DNA of 64,000 bases from Septoria linicola (lineage: Eukaryota > Ascomycota > Dothideomycetes > Mycosphaerellales > Mycosphaerellaceae): positions 1,922,001 to 1,986,000 of the forward strand of contig CP099422.1 of the NCBI GenBank assembly GCA_024114885.1. Reading direction: 5' to 3'. The notes beneath the pieces are model-generated. The model was not told the origin of the DNA and did no database searches. It worked only from the letters and a program-made list of their open reading frames with translations. The position numbers and the translations under genes are program-made. This document shows, in pieces, positions 1-9,469 of this stretch. Position 1 is the first letter of the stretch. Every line of letters starts with the position of its first letter.

Positions 1-597
1 CAGAAGAAGCAGCGCAAGAAGGAAGAGAAGCGCCGCAAGAAGGAGCAGAAGGAGCGCGAGGAGCAAGGAGGCTACGGCGGCGGCAGAAACAGAAGCGGCA
101 GCCGTGAGCGCAATCGATCTGGTAGCCGTAAGCGCGACTCCAATGAGTACAAGAGGCGCAGTGGACAACAGCAGCACGGCGGCGGGTATCAGCGCGAGGA
201 GGACTCCCAGCAGTCGTCAAGCAGTTACTCCAGACAGGAGTACAGCTCTGAGAGCCGCTACGAGTCACAGTCTAGCTACGGAGGCGGGAATGAGTACGGA
301 CGTCAGCAGCAACAGCAGCAGAGCTATGGCGGCGATTCGTACGGCGGTGGCGGCTACAATCAACGCGAGGAGCAGCAGAGTGGAGGCTACGGCGGAGGCG
401 GCTATAGCCAACGCGAAGAGCAGCAGGGCGGCTATGGGGGTGGCTTTGAAGGCGGACGACGCGATGACAACGAGTATGGAGGTGGACGACGCGACGACAA
501 CGAGTATGGCGGCGGAAACTCTGGCTATGGCGGCGGAAACTCTAGCTATGGTGGAGGCAACTCTGGCTACGGCGAAGAGGAGAGGCGTCGTTGGTAG
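1..597 (+). CDS. C-terminal part of a Gly/Tyr/Gln-rich low-complexity protein (5' truncated by window)
   Basis: Frame 1 is open from the first base to TAG at 595-597, giving 198 residues of a protein that starts outside the window. It begins with a Lys/Glu/Arg-rich charged segment (KKQRKKEEKRRKK...). It then becomes a low-complexity tail of YGGG, QREEQQ, RRDDNEYGGG and NSGYGGG motifs and ends in EEERRRW. The composition resembles prion-like or RNA-binding tails, but no folded domain is visible, so no function is assigned. Two nested tandem repeats lie near the 3' end. An open frame at 104-622 in another phase is a shadow created by the repetitive composition. Confidence 0.7.
   Translation, partial: QKKQRKKEEKRRKKEQKEREEQGGYGGGRNRSGSRERNRSGSRKRDSNEYKRRSGQQQHGGGYQREEDSQQSSSSYSRQEYSSESRYESQSSYGGGNEYGRQQQQQQSYGGDSYGGGGYNQREEQQSGGYGGGGYSQREEQQGGYGGGFEGGRRDDNEYGGGRRDDNEYGGGNSGYGGGNSSYGGGNSGYGEEERRRW
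451..567 (+). repeat. In-frame coding minisatellites (30-bp x2, 21-bp x3)
   Basis: A 30-bp unit occurs at 451-480 and 481-510 and encodes (G)GRRDDNEYG. A 21-bp unit starting TATGGCGGCGGAAACTC occurs at 505-525, 526-546 and 547-567 and encodes YGGGNSG/S. Both keep the reading frame, which is consistent with expansion and contraction of the low-complexity tail. Confidence 0.8.
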
Positions 598-1188
598 ACA
601 CGTCGCTGACTCTCATGCATGACGCAAGTTTCTGTAGCATGACACGCATAGACTAGCACGATCAATGACACAAAAGTTTAGAAGCCGAAGCTTTGCATTT
701 CCAGGAATTACTCCTGCCCATAATTTGATCGCTCTGCGAGACCAGGCTCGGAATTTGGACATGATATCAGCTTCAAGTGGCTCGGAGTGCAATGTTCTTC
801 GGAGACAACTTGATTTCGTTGCTCATTGACTCCGAGAAACCTAGGCATAGCTTCCTAAGGCGTATCCGCTTCCAATGGCCTGAACACCGCTGCATGACAG
901 AGACACAATCGAGACCGACAACGCATCGTTTCGCTCTGGGGAGTCCGTCTTAGGAAATCGGCATCGAATGCGCTTCCAATGGCGCGGTGGGTGCGGAAAG
1001 CGCGGAGAGACGTTGCAATGTTGGCGATATACGTCTACGGTTTTGGACAATTAGACAAGAACACGGTGAGGGGATCATTCGCTTTGCTTTTGATTTGCAA
1101 AATTTTATTCCCGGAAACGATCAGCTTCCATTAGCTGCGACTTCGATCAAGGTAAAGCCTCCGTCATATCATTCGCTCACAAGCCTGT
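598..1188. other. Intergenic, convergent
   Basis: This lies between the 3' ends of two convergent genes. No coding-like frame, RNA gene or repeat was recognised. Confidence 0.5.
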
Positions 1189-1989
1189 TCAAGTAGCATG
1201 ATCCGCATGGAACTTGATAGTCACGTCCATTGCCATCTTAACTTCCTGCGCATCAAAACTCAAATCCTCCGTCCTCTCATCCTCGCCCCCATCATTCGCC
1301 ACAGCTCTCCTCGCCCGCGACGATACCATCGGCGCCGCTGAACCAAATAATCCTGCTCCACCAGACGCTCCACCACCAAAGCTCGAAAGTTGCGACCCAA
1401 ACCCAAACCCAGCACTCATCGTACTCCTCACATCGCCCTCCTGCAACTCTACAGGCCGCACATTCGTGCACCCGAGCACTTCGCAGTAATCCCTCGCTTT
1501 CTGCATCGCGTCTTGTGCAGCCTGTTTGCGCAGTTCAGCTTTGAATGACTTCTCCGTAGCGTCGGTCAGATTCCAAGTAATATTCTGTACCTCGACATGG
1601 CTTAGACTCGATAATTTCGTGCCGAATGATCCCAAAGCTTTGAATTCTCGAAAGCGAATGTCGAAGTTTATGGATGCGTTGTATTGGCGTGGGAGTTGTT
1701 TGTCGGGGCTTTTGTGGTTGTAGGGGATGTGGGAGGTGGAGGAGAGGGAGGTTTTGGATCAGTGGGCGAGGGGGGTTTGGGCTTTGGCTTCGGGGGACAG
1801 GTCGTGGGGGCAGATGGCGCCGAGGAGTTTTTCGATGTGTTTGGCTGTTGTGACGACTTCGTCGGAGACGGAGGGTTTGTTTGTGCCGGAGCTGGAGACG
1901 GAGACGGCGATGATGGCTCGTTCTGCTGGGTGGGGGATTTCGGCTTTGCCTGTGACGAGGAGTTGGAAGGGTGTTGTGGAGGAGGACAT
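1189..1989 (-). pseudogene. SIMPL (DUF541) domain protein interrupted by an in-frame TGA
   Basis: The minus-strand frame starts with ATG at 1989 and reads MSSSTTPFQLLVTGKAEI, then a PAERA-type strand. It continues in the same frame to the stop at 1189, except for a TGA at 1759-1761. The text after the TGA is clearly the same protein: SKTSLSSTSHIPYN, RQYNASINFDIRFREF, and ITWNLTDATEKSFKAELRKQ followed by AQDAMQKARDYCEVLG. These are typical of fungal SIMPL proteins, which are small, soluble and of unclear role. Family members usually have an aromatic residue, often Trp, in this stretch, so TGG to TGA is the simplest explanation. Without the stop the product would be about 266 aa. It could be a pseudogene, a readthrough gene or a base error. 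No intron was found that would remove the codon. Confidence 0.65.
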
Positions 1990-2689
1990 TTTGATCTTGC
2001 TTGATTTCGTGGCTCGATTTGGTCTGTCTTGTGAGGAGTTTGATTGTCTTTGCAGTGCTTGTGGGATATGTATCTGTTTGTGAGTATGCTTGAAGTGGTG
2101 AGAGGTGCACAGTGCAGGTGGTGTTCAGCAGCTTTATGCTTGACGCTAGGCAGCTACCAGCTCCGCCACTCAGTGCTGCCTTGGCTTGCCTACGGTGCTT
2201 GCCTACACAACTTCAAGACAGACTCAAGATGTGAAGAGTCGATCTGAACCTTGATCATATACACGATGCAATCAAGTGAGACAGTGCGCAGAGGAGAAGC
2301 GTGAAGTGGAAGCAATTGCTTACGTCATCGTTCCTGCCGTCGAGTACGATGGTGGCTGCCGCCGGCGGCTTCCTCTTACAGAGCGTCAGAACCTCTGTTG
2401 TTCATATGCGGACATGGCGCTGCTCCGCCAAAGACAGCACCATGCTCGCAGGCCGGGTCATCGTGGTCTAGAAAGCCGAAGGTCTAGAAAGCCGAAGGTC
2501 ATCGCGTCTTGGGCTCGGTGCCAATGTGTAGATTTTGAGCGCATCCCGATGCGACTGGAAACACCCGACTACTCGATTTCCAGATGAATCGCTGTACGTC
2601 AATGGTGACAGCTGGCCCCGTGGATATGTCGTGATCAATGAGACTGTATTGTCAAAGCAGTACAGATTTCTTCATTCTCGCATCATACA
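1990..2689. other. Intergenic with a 16-bp tandem duplication
   Basis: This stretch has no supported gene. A 16-bp unit GGTCTAGAAAGCCGAA is duplicated head to tail at 2465-2480 and 2481-2496, followed by a partial third copy (GGTC). Confidence 0.5.
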
Positions 2690-3613
2690 CTACCGACCCT
2701 TCTGACCCATTTGCTTCTTGCCCTGCTTGCCTGCAGGCAGTGGCCGTCTCGCCTCCTCCATAATCGGCTCTTCGATCTGCTTCAATTTGAGCTGGCGATC
2801 GGCCTCAATCGCCTCTGCGCCAGACACAATCTGTGCCTGCTCCACCTTCTTGCCCTCCTCGAGCAGTGCCTGTCTCCTCTTTGCCTCCAACTCCTGCCTC
2901 CTCTCCTCAGTCATCCTCCACTCTTCGGGGAACTGCATAGGCTTCTTGAATTTATGATGCCTCGTGTCCAACGGCACATCCTCGAACGAATCTGTCTCCA
3001 AATCCTTCGCTTCTATGATGAGCTTGTTGACCGTATCTGCCAAGCACCTCTTGTTCTGTGCTATCGTCTCGAAACTTTCACAGCTCATCTTGACAATTTG
3101 TGATTGCGGGTTATATCTGCTACCCGCCAGTTTTCTCAACTTCTGTGTCTCCCCTTTGCCGAGCTTAAGATCGTGCACATTGAACTCTACAACCACTTTT
3201 CGCGATGCCGGATGTGTTTCGGAGAAGTAAGTTGTGTAACGCCATCGCAATGGCGAGGTGCCTTTCTTCTCGGGTCGCGTATATGGTTTGGCGTGTTGTG
3301 AGAGAAAGGGCATCTCCCAGGCTGCGAGGCGCATCATCTCACGGAGTTCGCGGTGTTGGTCGAGTTCAGCATGCGCCGTTGAAGACAGCTCAGCTTCAGA
3401 AGGGAGGTTCTCATCGAGAGCTTCGAGGGAATTGTCGAGGTCGTTTTCCACGATTTCTTGTTGCGCGAGGCAGCGGGAGGATGTTTGGATGGCGCGGGAT
3501 TGCTGAGGCCATTGCGCGCTGCAAATGGTTGATGTGCGCGGAGTTGGCGTGGGCGTCCATCGTGGTACTGATTGTGATACCTGGCGGCAGACTCGTTTTA
3601 GTGGTGCGGCCAT
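2690..3613 (-). CDS. RSM24: Mitochondrial small-subunit ribosomal protein mS35 (Rsm24/MRP-S28 family)
   Basis: This is a single exon of 307 aa. The ATG at 3613 opens MAAPLKRVCRQVSQSV, a basic amphipathic leader typical of mitochondrial import. The frame stays open further upstream (to 3862), but that extension is not protein-like and would run into the divergent ALG13 gene, so the internal ATG is preferred. The mid-to-C-terminal core carries the MRP-S28 signature (YFSETHPASRKVVVEFNV, LRKLAGSRYNPQSQIVKMS, CESFETIAQNKRCLADTV). It is followed by a Glu/Lys/Gln-rich tail ending KKQMGQKGR. The family is a structural component of the mitochondrial 37S/28S subunit. The gene is divergent from ALG13 with 187 bp between the start codons. 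Confidence 0.88.
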   Translation of the reverse strand: MAAPLKRVCRQVSQSVPRWTPTPTPRTSTICSAQWPQQSRAIQTSSRCLAQQEIVENDLDNSLEALDENLPSEAELSSTAHAELDQHRELREMMRLAAWEMPFLSQHAKPYTRPEKKGTSPLRWRYTTYFSETHPASRKVVVEFNVHDLKLGKGETQKLRKLAGSRYNPQSQIVKMSCESFETIAQNKRCLADTVNKLIIEAKDLETDSFEDVPLDTRHHKFKKPMQFPEEWRMTEERRQELEAKRRQALLEEGKKVEQAQIVSGAEAIEADRQLKLKQIEEPIMEEARRPLPAGKQGKKQMGQKGR

Positions 3614-3800
3614 GGCTGCGCTGTGTAGATGGATTAGCTGTGTGAGAGTGAAGCTGCTCCGAACTTCACTCTCTCCTGCCGCGCCAAGACCTCCGCGGCC
3701 AGAGCCCTGACTTTCACATGCGCAGCTCACCTCGTACACTTGCTCTTGCTTCTCCACCAACTGGTGCAGCATGTAGACAGCACCTCTGCAGTCATCTACA
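3614..3800. promoter_or_regulatory. Divergent promoter region mS35/ALG13
   Basis: There are 187 bp between two outward-facing start codons, so both housekeeping genes must take their core promoters from here. No clear TATA box was seen. Confidence 0.5.
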
Positions 3801-4440
3801 ATGACTTCAAAGACGTGTTTCGTGACAATTGGCGCGACAGCTTCCTTCAGCAGCTTGGTCAAAGCTGTACTTGAGCATGACTTCCTTGCAGCGCTCGAAA
3901 AGCAAGGCTATACAGACCTGCTAGTTCAGTATGGAGCAGATGGCCAGCAGCTGTTCGACTCGCAAATTACTGCTGCGAAGAACAGCGAAAGTGGTAGTGT
4001 GTTGAACATTACAGGCTTCACGATTGATAAGGCAGGATTGGCGAAGTACATGAAGCAGGCAAAGGGTGGGAAAGATGGTCAAGAGGGGGTTGTCATCAGT
4101 CATGCTGGTATGTTCGTATCCTGATTCATGATGTATCGAAATACCTGACATGATCTCATCAGGTTCTGGCACTATTCTCGATGCTCTCAGAATTCAAGTG
4201 CCGCTTATCGTGGTCCCAAACGAGGAGCTGCTAGACAATCACCAAGTCGAGCTTGCCGAAGCTCTTGCAGAGCAGGAATATGTGGTTCATGGCAGATTAA
4301 CAAGTCTGGTTCAAGCCCTTGACGATGCCGAAAAGCTACGAGTGAGAACTCGCGCCTGGCCGCCACCAAACGCTGGACACATGAGACAGCCGAAAACCCT
4401 CAAAACTGTCATTGACGATGAAATGGGCTATTTGGATTGA
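3801..4440 (+). CDS. ALG13: UDP-N-acetylglucosamine transferase catalytic subunit Alg13
   Basis: Exons are 3801-4107 and 4163-4440, with a 55-bp GT-AG intron (donor GTATGT, acceptor CATCAG). The product is 194 aa. It begins MTSKTCFVTIGATASF, the N-terminal glycosyltransferase-28 C-domain strand. Splicing recreates the conserved loop VVISHAGSGT, followed by LDALRIQVPLIVVPNEELLDNHQ, which is the UDP-GlcNAc binding face of Alg13. With Alg14 it adds the second GlcNAc to dolichyl-PP-GlcNAc on the cytosolic side of the ER. The length is close to that of yeast Alg13 (202 aa). The intron falls inside the conserved glycine codon, which fixes the splice sites firmly. Confidence 0.92.
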
Positions 4441-4952
4441 GCTTCGCTGGAACCCGATTGACCGGCATGAGATGATCAAACGCTCTGACGTCTATTTACC
4501 TTGGATATACAAGATCTGTTTATGCGTTTAGTTGCACGTCGTCACGGTCAGTCCCAGGGCGATTGACAGCGAAAACGCGGATCCCGACGATCGTTAGAGC
4601 AGTAATCCTCAAGCATAAAGAGGACTAGTGCTCCAGGAGTTGGACTCTGGCTTGCGCTGCATTTACACATGCTTGAGAACGATGAGAGGTACTTTCGCAA
4701 GTCGCATTCCACCTCAGACGAGCTTGTCCGCTACTTGTTCTTCTGCTGCGATCTGCTGTGCCGAGCGTCCGCAATGCGGTCGGCTCCTTCTCGATTCTGC
4801 CACGTCTCGACTCAGTGTACCGCCCTCTCTGCTTATGCTGTAAGGCGAACCAGCTACGACCTCATCAATATTGCTGCCTTTCCAAGATGCTCAGCCAGGC
4901 TCCGCAGCTTCTGTGTGATGTTGGTCGTCAATCAATCCACCGAACATCACCC
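4441..4952. other. Intergenic, convergent
   Basis: This lies between the 3' ends of ALG13 and the F-box-like gene. No convincing coding frame or repeat was seen. Confidence 0.5.
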
Positions 4953-6335
4953 TTACCATTCGTACCAATCTTTCCGATGAAAACCCTGGGACGCAATCTG
5001 CATCATTTCGGCGCTCACAGCTCTGGAACTGCCGCAAACTGTCACGCGAGCAGGGACGTCGCTATCTCCTGCTGGCTCTGATAGGACATCATTCCCATGC
5101 AGCATGTATCGCAGATCAACTTCCTCCAGCTGGAATGCACGGGCAACAGCTCCAATAATGTATTCCCAACTTTGAAGGCCTTCGAGCTGAATATGGCTAA
5201 GCTTGAGTGACTTGAGTGAACCGTTGTGCTTCTCCAGGAAGCTCAGGAGCTCTTCTGCTGTGGTATCTGCACCGTGCAGCACGATGGTTTCTAGGGACAT
5301 CGCCACTAAGTTCATAAACGAGGCAATAGTAAGTTTGTCCGAAACCGGAGTCCAGACATCATAGCCAAGATCTGCATCGAGGTGCTTGAGCGATGTGGCA
5401 CTGGCTAGCAAGAGTCGAGCATTCTCGAACCATTCTCCTTCTTCGACGGCTTCAACTATATGCTGGTAGCCAATACTCCATTTGTGGCGCAGAGTCAAGC
5501 TTTGTAGAGACTGAAGTGCCCGAGACATGCCACGTGCGCGTTGCTGGTCAGATGTGGTTGAGGAGGAGCCAAGTAAGCGAGGAGTGACCGCGCGAGTCTG
5601 GATCATCAGTGCGGTCAGAGGATACGCTGTGTCGTTAATGGCGCCCAGGATTGTCTGTGCGGCCCCATCGTAGCTTTTGGGTTGCATGCTGAGCATCTTT
5701 CTCAGCAGTCCCGAGCCTGGCTCTCTTCCTGTCAAGTTGAGCTCCAAGCGACGCTCAAGATGGCGCAGTCCGAGCGGCGGGGCAGAACACTCTGGCTCAT
5801 CAAACCACTCATGGCGGACTTTGAATGCGATGGCCACATCATTGCCACATTTTCCAAGAGCATCGAAGATCTTTGACAGCAGCTCAGACTCTTCGGCGGA
5901 ACCCTTAAAGGAAGCCGGTCCGGAACACCATCTGCGCCATGCAGTAGCCAGTCTCTGTGGAAAGGTTGCCGTCGGCTTGATGCTACCAGACCAAGGTGGT
6001 ACATTGGATGCTGACCCAACTCGCGCGGGCGGGTGTTCGCTTTCTTTAAGCCAGCTTGGTCTGTTGAGATCAATTGCCCACAGCGTGATCTTCTCCAGAT
6101 TCTTGCGCAGTCGAGGATTCGACACGATGTCTTTCAAAGCGCGCAGTCCGAACTCTGTCATCAAGTGCTCGCGCTCGGTGAAGTATTTGGCCAGGAAGGC
6201 GCGGTCAGCGGAATCGGCAAGTTGGCGACAGACCTGTCGAATGGACTTGATGTTGTCTGCGTAGTCGATGATTTCCTGCTGCACTTCCGTGGCAAGAGCA
6301 AGCAGGCCCATTGCTAAATTGTCCGACGGCCGCAT
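4953..6335 (-). CDS. F-box-like protein (copy 1)
   Basis: This is a single exon of 460 aa when started at the ATG at 6335 (MRPSDNLAMGLLALATEVQ). The frame extends to an upstream ATG at 6422, but that extension is Phe/Arg/Pro-rich and unlikely to be translated. The first ~45 residues form a short F-box-like helix set (LLALATEVQQEIIDYADN, IRQVCRQLADSAD), followed by the signature FLAKYFTEREHLMTEFGLRALKDI. The remainder is leucine-rich and LRR-like with no catalytic motif. A divergent paralogue with the same EKYF..R.HL...L.AL order lies at 55334-56720. Such proteins commonly link SCF ubiquitin ligases to targets, but the target cannot be told from sequence. Confidence 0.7.
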   Translation of the reverse strand: MRPSDNLAMGLLALATEVQQEIIDYADNIKSIRQVCRQLADSADRAFLAKYFTEREHLMTEFGLRALKDIVSNPRLRKNLEKITLWAIDLNRPSWLKESEHPPARVGSASNVPPWSGSIKPTATFPQRLATAWRRWCSGPASFKGSAEESELLSKIFDALGKCGNDVAIAFKVRHEWFDEPECSAPPLGLRHLERRLELNLTGREPGSGLLRKMLSMQPKSYDGAAQTILGAINDTAYPLTALMIQTRAVTPRLLGSSSTTSDQQRARGMSRALQSLQSLTLRHKWSIGYQHIVEAVEEGEWFENARLLLASATSLKHLDADLGYDVWTPVSDKLTIASFMNLVAMSLETIVLHGADTTAEELLSFLEKHNGSLKSLKLSHIQLEGLQSWEYIIGAVARAFQLEEVDLRYMLHGNDVLSEPAGDSDVPARVTVCGSSRAVSAEMMQIASQGFHRKDWYEW

Positions 6336-6994
6336 CTTGCTGTTGTTGCGGTGCGGCAGTGGGGAGTCTGAAGGATGACGAGGGAGAAAGAAGAGTCGAG
6401 TCGTTTCGAAAAAGGGGAACAAGGTTCAACTAAGCGACAAACAAGCTGACTCATGCATGCGATGTGAATGTTCGCGCGTTGCTTCACTTCAGGGCACTTT
6501 CACCGAGCGAGCGAGGGCTCGTTTCTTGACGATCATATGCTACAAGACGCCACTGTTCGAGACCGGAAACCGCGCTTTGAAAAATTGGTGAGAACAATTG
6601 AGAAGCAGAAAGACACAATATCCCTGGATGTGCTGTGCAATCCTCATCTGTGTATAAATCGCACCTACGCTGGAGAGGTCAGCAAGACCGCCGTCTCGGA
6701 CAGACTTGAACATACCTCAAAAATGCTGCAGACCTGGCCTCCACTTTCGGCACCTCACATGCTCTCCTTCCTCTGCACAAATTGAAGCGGGAGACGTAGA
6801 TGCTACCCATCTCGACCGTCGAAGACATCCCTCTCCTGAACGCGAAGCACGTCCACTTCCACGCTTCTGGATCGCTACCACATACTAGGCTCCTAAGCCG
6901 ACATAATCCAACCACTCCCTGTCGTGCTGCCAGGACAAATCGACCTTCCCGACTCGAGCTGGATTTTGCCTCCGGTGCAGTATGTCATGGTGCC
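6336..6994. other. Intergenic; may hold an alternative 3' exon of the small secreted gene
   Basis: This contains the 5' flank of the F-box-like gene. At its right end a minus-strand stretch (6885-6990) reads RVGKVDLSWQHDREWLDYVG and then a stop. It could be a second exon of the neighbouring small secreted gene if a GC-AG intron is used. Confidence 0.35.
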
Positions 6995-7213
6995 TCAAGC
7001 AGACTTGCCATCTGGAGAGGCGTGTTCCAGGTTGCAGCTCTCGATGTTGACGAGAATGTCCAGACAGCCGCAGATGGATCCTGCGTCCCCACCGTTGTAC
7101 TGCGAGTCGGTGTTCGCGTGCCAGGTTACTGTGCGTCCTGGAGTGCCGAAAGATCCACAGCTTGCCCACGCGGTGGAGCTTATGAGTAGGATGGCGGCGG
7201 CGATGGAAAGCAT
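6995..7213 (-). CDS. Small secreted cysteine-containing protein (3' end uncertain)
   Basis: The ATG at 7213 opens MLSIAAAILLISSTAWASC, a clear signal peptide with likely cleavage after AWA. The mature part has four Cys (one near the N-terminus, then a CxC pair and a fourth ten residues on) within 72 aa before a TGA at 6995-6997. Two other endings are plausible. (a) The same frame past the TGA remains protein-like, with two more Cys (MTYCTGGKIQLESG, SICPGS) and stops about 34 codons later. (b) A GC-AG intron with donor GCAAGT and about 50 bp would join to RVGKVDLSWQHDREW and stop at 6885. It looks like an effector-type secreted protein, but no family was recognised. Confidence 0.5.
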   Translation of the reverse strand: MLSIAAAILLISSTAWASCGSFGTPGRTVTWHANTDSQYNGGDAGSICGCLDILVNIESCNLEHASPDGKSA

Positions 7214-7645
7214 CTTGAGTTGTTGGAGTAGCTGTCTGGGAGTCGACTGCGGCAGCTGTGTCTCTGAGAAGTCGTACCCGGAAGTGTTCAGAGATCTCAA
7301 AGGAGATGTGAGCAGGACATATATGCTGCGTATGATTACTAAACCCTCACTGCTAAGTGTCGCGCAGATCTTCTGGATCCGTACACTTACATAAGCCCTA
7401 GAGTGACCTAGGCCGCGAATTGGTGTCCAGCGATATACAGCCGGACACCGCTGCCTCCGAGCGACATCTCTCCGAGGACGGTGTGAGACATCATGGCGAC
7501 CACACGTCGCTCTCTGAAGATGGCATCGCCCAGTCCAACGCTTGCTAACATGCACCTAAAGGTGTTTGGAAACTTTTCTCAGCTCATAATTTGGGCTACG
7601 AACATCATTTCATTAAAGATGAGCTGCCTGTCAAGGATATCACAT
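7214..7645. other. Intergenic between two minus-strand secreted-protein genes
   Basis: This is the 5' flank of the small secreted gene and the 3' flank of the choice-of-anchor B gene. No further gene was seen. Confidence 0.45.
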
Positions 7646-9469
7646 CTACCTGGACTTGCCGCCAAAGCCGCGGCCACCGTTGCGACCACGACCAGAGGCA
7701 ACTCTGAGTACGTATGCTCCACGCTCAAAGGTGTTTGCAACGATGAAGCCAGATGGGAACTGGAAGTTGCCCCAAGATCTGTGCGTATGATTAGCATCTT
7801 TCTGTCACAGGCGTCTTGCAAATGGTAGATACGTACCCCACGAAGTCGTTGGATCCTCCAGCAGCATCGTCTTCTGGGTGCATGTCGAAGAAGGCTAGGG
7901 TACAAACGCGGCTGCCATCTGGGTGACGGGCGATCGATCGGACGTCCTTGACCCACACGCCTGCGCCATAGTTCGACTGGTACATGACGCCGTCCTCGAT
8001 ATAGAGATTGTGGTCCACAGCGCGGTGGTCGGTGGACTTGAAGGTACCGGTCTACGAAAGTCAAGTCAGCAAAGTCCGGCAATACAGCCCTTGAGTGATC
8101 CGATACTTACATGCTTTGGGTTGCGAAGGTCAGTTAGATCGATGATGTGCGTGATCGGAACACCATCAGCGACAACGCCCTCAGTCTCGTCAAGCTCGTC
8201 GTTCAGCAGAACGAACTGATGCCAGTTACGCTCAGTCCACCATCCTTGATGGCAGTACGTGGCACCAGGATACTCCAGACGGCTGAGCATCTGGGAGTTC
8301 GCCTTGTCGGTCGAGTCCCAGACAGTGACGGAGTCCTCATTGTACGCTACACAAATGTTACGACCACGGAAGCGACGATCAGGACCGTTGTATATCACGC
8401 ATTGCGCGTCGTGGGTGTAGCCATCAGAGCTTGCACAGCCTGGCTTGAATGGGTTGGCTGGATCGTCGAGGTTGATGTATTCCAAACCAGCAGCACAAGT
8501 CTGGTTGCGAGGCTGGGCGCCGACTGCGATGGCATACTCGTTGTCCCAGTCGATGACGATGTTGTGTGCTCGGCCGATGCTAGGGTCGTCAGCAAGTGGA
8601 GATTTGACCACTGATGTGTGTAATGCAGACTTACGGAAGGTCGTCGAAGATGCCTTCGACATCGTCTCTGCTGAAAGTCACTGGGTTGGCTGGATCAATT
8701 GCAGCGACTTTGTTCATGTCGAAGATCTGGGAGTTGAGGATATCAGTGTCTGCTCACAACACCAACCAGGGGGAGCAGGCTCACCTGCACGTTATGCCCA
8801 ACAGCCTCAGATCCGATGATGGCGAAGTTGTTCAGAACTCTGATTTCTCGCCAGGACGAGCCAATCAAGTCGTTCGAGGGAAGACGTCCCAGATATGTCA
8901 TCTTGCCACGACGATCGACCTCGACGAAAGCTGTGCCTGTCTGTTGGCCGATCAGAGCGATCTGTCGGTTTCGAGGTCCGACCCATCCCCAGATGCTGGA
9001 TCCTCTTCTATTTGGAAACCGTGGATCGGCTTCACCACCACCCATGTCGTTGTGGTTCATGAAGTCGTACAGGTCCATCTGAGAAGGTGTTAGTATGCAA
9101 CGATATGGTTGACGGTACTAGTGTTGCTCACGTTGTCACAACGGAAGGTCTGCATTGGGTTGCCTTCCTCGGCAACAGCAACGCCACGACGACATTGGAG
9201 TCTGTTATTCTTCACTCGGCGATCGAGCTTGTCCCAGGTGCTCCATGAAGGCCATTGGCTTGAATTGAGAGCACCGGCAGCTTCTAGTGCATCCCATTGT
9301 TTCTGCAATATCATCAGCAAGAGTTCATGACTTATGCCATGCGAAGGAACCGTACATTCTTCATATCCAGAATCATCTGATGCACCTCACCAGACTCATA
9401 CTGCTCCTTCGAAAAGTGAGCCGCACTAGCCACAGCAGGCAAAGCCAGCAAAGCCTGAGTAAACTTCAT
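7646..9469 (-). CDS. Secreted choice-of-anchor B / LVIVD-type beta-propeller-like protein
   Basis: Seven exons were resolved by eye: 9356-9469, 9132-9302, 8785-9078, 8635-8726, 8111-8579, 7837-8051 and 7646-7778. All introns are GT-AG of 51-73 bp, and the frame is kept to a 495-aa product. The N-terminus MKFTQALLALPAVASA is a signal peptide. The body has repeated propeller-like segments: TGTAFVEVDRRGKMTYLGRL, GHNVQIFDMNKVAAIDPANPV, IGRAHNIVIDWDN, GYTHDAQCVIYNGPD, NEDSVTVWDSTDKANSQMLS, THIIDLTDLRNPKH and STDHRAVDHNLYIEDG. These match the bacterial and fungal choice-of-anchor B family. The C-terminus is Gly/Arg-rich (SGRGRNGGRGFGGKSR). It is likely extracellular; the biochemical role is unknown. 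A TATAA lies about 85 bp upstream of the ATG. Confidence 0.85.

Noticed and set aside
104..622. 172-codon plus-strand frame
   Set aside because: Shadow of the Gly/Tyr/Gln-rich protein in frame 1. The Ala/Thr-rich text comes from reading the repeats out of phase.
1535..2110. 191-codon minus-strand frame overlapping the SIMPL gene
   Set aside because: Pro/His/Arg-rich reading of the real gene in another phase.
3614..3862. N-terminal extension of mS35
   Set aside because: It would overlap the start of ALG13, and the encoded text is not protein-like. The internal ATG gives a proper mitochondrial leader.
1759..7213. Alternative genetic code with TGA as Trp, suggested by in-frame TGAs in two genes
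   Set aside because: TGA ends several well-supported genes here (for example ALG13 and the CaiB/BaiF gene), so it works as a stop.
8147..8614. Plus-strand frames under the choice-of-anchor B gene
   Set aside because: Shadows of a well-resolved seven-exon minus-strand gene.
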